64,000 nucleotides of DNA from Calliopum simillimum (lineage: Eukaryota > Arthropoda > Insecta > Diptera > Lauxaniidae), in contig OX638368.1 in the NCBI GenBank assembly GCA_951812925.1, positions 116,645,309 through 116,709,308 of the forward strand. Reading direction: 5' to 3'. The first letter of the stretch is position 1; each line of letters opens with the position of its first letter. Under the pieces are notes generated by a model. It searched no databases. It saw only the letters and a list, made by a program, of their open reading frames with translations, and was not told where the DNA came from. This document shows positions 59,015 to 64,000 of this stretch, piece after piece. The position numbers and the translations under genes were made by a program.

Positions 59015-61542
59015 CTTTAGACAGAAAAACTTTTTTTTGTTTTTTTCGAAACTTTCCAAACAATCTATAAACAGCCCCCTTTTCAGTTGCTTTATTTTAT
59101 AACATTTTTTACCATTAGTATTTTGCACACCTCATTCGAATATCCCCAAGTCAAATTGTATTGTAAAGCACAAAAACGATTACGCTGTATATTCAATGTG
59201 TCCTTATGTATTGGGATAAAATACAGGAAGCAACGATCCTTGGCTTTTAGTGTATGTATGTGTGTGTGTGCACAGGAGATTAACCTAAATTTTTAACTAA
59301 ACATTTTTCGGGGTGATCCATCACAGGGCGCGCAAAGTGTCAGTCTCTGATAAATAATGACTTTGGCAGCGATATGGGTTAGAGATGACGGCGACGACGA
59401 CGATGGCGATGGTGATGGTAGTAATGGTGTTGGTGAAAAAGGGACAACAACAGAAAAAAATTCGCCTTGACTTACAAGGATATAAAGCATTTTTTAGAAA
59501 TGAAAATGAAAAAAAAAAAAATGAAAAATTAAAGGAATTTTAAATTTTATTTCTTATTTTTCCAACATTCTTTCTTTTTTTCTTTTTTGTTGCTTTTTTC
59601 ATGTTTTTATACACTTTGTGTGAATGAATGGAAATGAGATAAGAAAAATTGAGCCCAGCCAGTTGGCTATAGGACTGAAGCTGTAAGACATTTTCGTTGC
59701 GATAGGTACATAGGACGCAAGGTGGTTTTCGTTTCTTTTTTTCACTTTTTTCGAAGGTGTTTTGTATAATGTTGTATTATTTTTTGTTGTTGTTGCTTGC
59801 AATATTTTATATCTTTTTATATAATGAAAAAATGTAAAGAAAGAAACAAATCCGCTTGAGTTATGACTCTTAGTGTATACAAAATACAACCATTTTTGTC
59901 TGAAAAAAAAAACCCTCAGGCTGTCAAATGCTTGATTAATGAGCTCATGTAGTTTTACACAGAACATTACAAAAAAAAAAAAAACAACTGAAACTTATCA
60001 GTGAATAAGCAAAGAACGAGCGGAGAATGCTGTTTCTGAGTTGAAAAACATTTTAGAGAATTTTGCTACGAAAAAGTTTTTCTTCTGCAGGCATAGCTTG
60101 TTGTCTCAATGAGAATCCCACATTTTTGCACCAAGGCTCCCAATAGTATTCAATACATCCGACATGACAGGACACATAAATATTTCCAACTCTCACATGA
60201 AATATACGTAATTTGGCTGCAATTGAAATACTTCGGAAAGCACTTGATGTTTCCTTAATTTATTTATTACAATAAATTAAATAATAAAACAACAAAAACA
60301 ACAACAATATCAACAAAAAAGACTGCAAATCCAATAATTCTTACTTTAGTGATGTTGGCCCAAAACAAATGCTCGAACAAAAGCGAAAGACAAAAGTTCA
60401 ATTCAGAAGAAACAAAAAGCAAAAAAACTTCGAAGAAAAACCACAACTCAAATAAAACTACAAGTACAATTACAAGAAAAACAAATACAACAACAACAGC
60501 AACAACAAACAAATAGACAAATTCAAATACCATTCAAAACAATATTTTTCAATATAAGAACGCACACACATTCATACTTAAACACATACAGTTATTTCCC
60601 CAATAAAATTGCAGCATCATAAATTAACTTTGGTCTTCATCTTCTCTCATGTGTTCTATGCTGGAAATCCCCAACAATATTCTCTATTAGTCTCTCAGTC
60701 CTTGCTGCTTGTTTCATCCTTTGTACTTATGTATATCCACACACACAAACGAAAAGTTTTGCCACTGTGTTTTTGCATTTTTGCTACCCAAAAATTACAG
60801 TTACTTCTTACTCTGCTAAATAAAGAGATGCGATCAGCGCTTCCGTTTCCGGTTTTTTACTAATACGTTTCCCATTACAATTCCGCTTCTAATAATAAAA
60901 CGCATCGCATGCAAAATCGCTAAAACTTTAATTTATTAGTGAAGTTTTTTTCTTGGTTGCTGCGGGCGGGCTCTTTTCTTCGGTTTCGCCTTCCTTCTTC
61001 AGTAGCCAAATTGTGGGCGTTTTTTTGGATGATGATTTTTTAATGGGTTTATTGCGTACTTTTTTTTAAACTTAAATTTATTGGGTCTCTTTGAAGGTTA
61101 CTACTTAAGCGAGTGCATTGATTTTATACTTTTCAATTACGTTTCTGTAGTTTATTTGTTGAAATGATACGCTGCTAGCGATTTGTCATTTATATATTAG
61201 CTCAATTTCTTGCATTCTTCCGGAGCCCTTAATCTTTGCGGGGTCTCCACTTAAATTCAAATAGTTTATGTCTCTTTTTTTCAAACGACTTGAACCTTCA
61301 TTCAGTAATGAAGAAATAGGAATCAGCAGATCATTTTCTATGTCATTGTTATAGTTTTGCGTACCCATTTACTTCTGGTATTTTTCACGTCTAGATCTCA
61401 AACCCTTGTTTATTTAATCTAGTGCGAGACAGCGAGAGTCAGTTATTAATTATTCGAGATCACGCATTCGTAATATAACTGAATTTTGGTATGCAGCAAT
61501 TCTGTCCTTTTATATTAGGTGCTCGGGATATTGAAATCTATA
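59015..61542. other. Non-coding stretch with simple repeats
   Basis: 59385-59440 is a GAC/GAT trinucleotide-rich run (GACGGCGACGACGACGATGG). 60270-60510 is CAA-rich (AACAACAAAAACAACAACAA); the frames that cross it are by-products of the repeat. No gene recognised. Confidence 0.5.
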
Positions 61543-61910
61543 TATTAATACGCAAGACAAAAATTTGTCTTCCTTTTTTTACTATGTTCGAAATAGAGTA
61601 CGACTTTGAATTATACACCATTAGAAAGGTTTTTGTGAGTAGATGTACACAAAGTTTAAATTATTAACAATTTTTTTTTATATTTACAACAGCAAAATAA
61701 GCGGTCACGCAGAGCGGAAAAGCGGAGCAAGCACAAATGAAAAAACAAAAAACATTGCACTGTTCGTTTTTTCTGTTTACGTTTTATATATGTCATTATA
61801 AATATTGATAAATGAGCTTTTCTATTTTGTACGAATAGTAAAAAAAAAGTACCTACTAAGTGTCCAAAAAGTACTAAAATTATTAAATACATTTGTTGTC
61901 AAATTTTGAT
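61543..61910 (-). repeat. Dispersed repeat, copy 2 (inverted)
   Basis: ATTAATACGCAAGACAAAAA at the left, and CCAAAAAGTACTAAAATTAT then TAAATACATTTG at the right. This is the reverse complement of 58641-59014 with substitutions and small gaps. Confidence 0.6.
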
Positions 61911-62156
61911 CATTGTGTGATTCTATTATTCATGAAATCACATAAAACTTCTAAACGCCAGTTTTAGCTATTGTCAATTGCAAACACTGAAACTTGTTCT
62001 TCCCAAACTAGTACAATGTCTTTCAATAGGGACTTCCAAACTTTATCAGTTTATAGCGGCCATATTGTTGAATCTACATCTGTCAAATTGGCTGGCATTC
62101 ATTTAGTCTGTTTTGCCAAATCACCATAGACGGATATAGCCTTCGTGCAAATGATA
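61911..62156. other. Flank before the transposase fragment
   Basis: No gene. It may include the worn 5' region of the transposon fragment that follows. Confidence 0.4.
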
Positions 62157-62420
62157 TAATTATTTTATCAAAATAGGTATTCTGTACGGGCAACATTCCG
62201 CGCGCTTTGCCTAATTTACGGTCACCATAATTGTCCTACCGAGAGAACTATTCGCAGTGTGGTAGATAAGTTAGAGTCCACTGGTTCAGTAAGTAATCAA
62301 CCAACACCCGTATGTCAACGAAACTCAAGATCTGCCGAAAACATCGCCGCTGAGGCACTCGATTTTGAGTCGCTCACAAGAACCCGTCATTTCGCAGACC
62401 ACAACTTGGCGAAAAGAAGG
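62157..62420 (+). pseudogene. Mariner/maT-type transposase N-terminal fragment
   Basis: After a stop at 62157-62159 the frame reads LFYQNRYSVRATFRALCLIY, then GHHNCPTERTIRSVVDKLES and TGSVSNQP, followed by RSAENIAAEA. This is the paired helix-turn-helix start (DUF4817-like) of IS630/Tc1/mariner-group transposases that are common in insects, in which SAENIA..., then a RRSQQLG box, follows. Near 62365 the reading slips one base (VAHKNPSFRRPQLGEKK in the other frame corresponds to that box). AFVQM just upstream, before the stop, may be the original lead-in. The DDE catalytic part is missing, so it is a dead fragment. Confidence 0.7.
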
Positions 62421-64000
62421 AAGTGATTAATGAAATACACTTTGCATACATATATCACCATTATTTTCATAAATCTTGTAGAACTCTGTACATTAAATAG
62501 TATCACAAAAAAGTTCGCTGCAAAGCGCCTATTTTGACAGCTTATTTGATTTTCCAGCATTAGAAATAAAATAAACCTTTACCTTATTCCATTCTGAGGC
62601 GAGGGAGCGCTAAAAGTGACAACTTCTAAAGATGCCCTTCATATAATTTAGAAGGTGCTTAGGGGCTTTTGCAATCATTGCTTGCGTGCCCTGGAGACTT
62701 ATAGGGTATAAAAGAACTAATAGCTAACTTTTTCCCCTGTTACTATAGTTAAAGTGAAATTCCAATACTCAATGTCACTTTGAAAATTTTGGGAACCTGA
62801 AGGATTTTTCGGTGAAATGTAATTTGAATGTATTTTCCGGTGACTCAGTTCGTTTATGTTTCATTTGGGCGTTTCAAAGTGCCCAGTGGAGACAATTCTT
62901 TAGCCAGAAACCTTCTAAGTCTTCCGTACAGTTTAACGCATTCAATGGAAAAGAGACTGCAAAGAATTAGCCGGAACAAGCAACTCTGCTGGACGGCTGA
63001 TCCAGAAACAATGGGTCAATGAAACCCATTTTCAAATAAAATAACCTTCAGATCATGTTATCATAGAATTTAAGTATAAAATAAGATTTAAATTAAAATG
63101 CAGATATCAGCAAAAGCAAAAACAAAAAAAAACTTAAACGCCATGTGTTGCTGAGTCAACAATCAACCCGAGCCAGACTTGGGGAAAAAAACAAACTTTA
63201 AAATTTTTTTCACTTGGCTTTTTTCGCTGTCGAGAACAAGTGGCACATTCACTTGCAACATAAAATGTTGGCGTCGTCATGGTGTCGGCAATGGAAACAT
63301 TCATCTTACTCGCGCCGGAAAAGCTACGTCAGTGAGCTGTGTAGAGAGAGAGTTGCGGCAGTGCAAAAACAGCATGGTAAAAAGTGCTACAGTTGCAAAA
63401 AACAAACAAAACCAAAGCACAAACACAAGAAAAATCATCATCATCATCAAAGGACTCTGCAGTTTGCAGTTTTTGCTGCGCTTTAAGGATACCATGATAC
63501 ATTTCGTTAAAATTTAAATAAAAATGATGTAACTCATTTCTCTACGGTATTTCAACGCATATTAGAAAAAGCTAAAGAAAAATTGAGGTTTTTTCTGTCT
63601 CTTTCTAAACTTTGCTTTTCATTGTGGATTTTTATACTACATACAGATAGCGAGGATTTTTAGGTTGTACCCGCTTTCTTCTTTTTGTATGAGTTTGTGG
63701 TGCAGCTTGAATGGAATACTTCCGGTTTCCGTTTCAAATATCCAGAAAAGTGTGGAAGTTTTCTCTTTTTCTTTAGTTTGCGCTCAAAATTTGTTTTTCT
63801 GTATTTTTGGTAGAGTTGTTGTTGTTGTGTTTGTTGGCAGCAAATATTGCAACAACTGGCATTTCTTGGTGCGATTTTTGCATTGGCTCATTTTATCTCG
63901 AATGCAATGTAAACAGGGTTGCAGGGACAGAGTTTGGTTTTTGAATAGAAAACTTTATTTGAATTTCAACATCAGAGGGTCTATGAGAATTATATCTTCA
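62421..64000. other. Non-coding right end of window
   Basis: No gene supported. 63170-63520 has overlapping frames on both strands, without domains, over CAUs and AAC runs. 63810-63850 holds GTTGTTGTTGTG. Nothing marks the window edge. Confidence 0.45.

Noticed and set aside
60267..60533. 88-codon Val/Phe-rich frame on the minus strand
   Set aside because: It is the reverse of a CAA-rich simple repeat and looks like a membrane protein only because of that composition.

Overview
This window is AT-rich, gene-poor nuclear DNA from an insect, most likely a higher fly (Diptera, Brachycera). The evidence is a short 56-bp GT-AG intron, fly-like mariner (DD37E), R1/LOA and jockey/CR1-like retrotransposon remnants, Helitron-like ends with CTAG|T, many small inverted-repeat elements and frequent poly-A/T runs. 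I cannot name the species. Nothing bacterial is present: no operons, no CRISPR and no tRNA or rRNA gene that I can recognise.

The best-supported cellular gene is a small two-exon gene on the minus strand (30209 down to 29683, 156 residues after removal of a 56-bp intron). It is intact, but I do not recognise its family. Three further pieces look like possible exons and stay tentative: 30762-31069 (+), 17636-17684 (+, Cys-rich start with a good splice donor) and 48098-48238 (+, acidic start). Most of the window is probably intronic or intergenic.

The standout structure is a 7.6-kb LTR element at 3578-11186. Its two 309-bp LTRs read as identical and are flanked by the same 5-bp target duplication (GACTG), so the insertion is young. 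The 7-kb interior has no credible protein-coding frame. It is saturated on one strand with the hexamer CTTTCC and carries two minisatellites, of 32 bp (about 20 copies) and about 65 bp (about 15 copies). It behaves like a large non-autonomous retroelement mobilised in trans.

The rest is a layered graveyard of mobile DNA. From left to right: a 960-bp foldback element (127-1086), a 622-bp MITE (2772-3393), the LTR element, a 453-bp MITE (11293-11745), a 5'-truncated LINE with poly-A tail (13584-14839), a pogo/Tigger-like remnant with a PHD finger (18051-19310), a MITE (20127-20966), a Helitron-like 3' end (to 23735), a 225-bp CACA MITE next to a full-length but dead DD37E mariner (25994-27540), diverged satellites around the small gene, palindromic hairpin elements (34001, 49751), a MITE cluster (37642-39751), a 1.2-kb degenerate minisatellite (41690-42905), an R1/LOA-like LINE relic (46440-47230), an ATCGAT-rich tandem repeat (54833-55172), a 1.4-kb element with GGGGCACATTTGAC repeats (56692-58092) and a mariner/maT-type N-terminal fragment (62157-62420). 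Three of the inverted-repeat elements share the terminal motif CAGTAGGGG or close to it, pointing to one pogo-like mobilising source.
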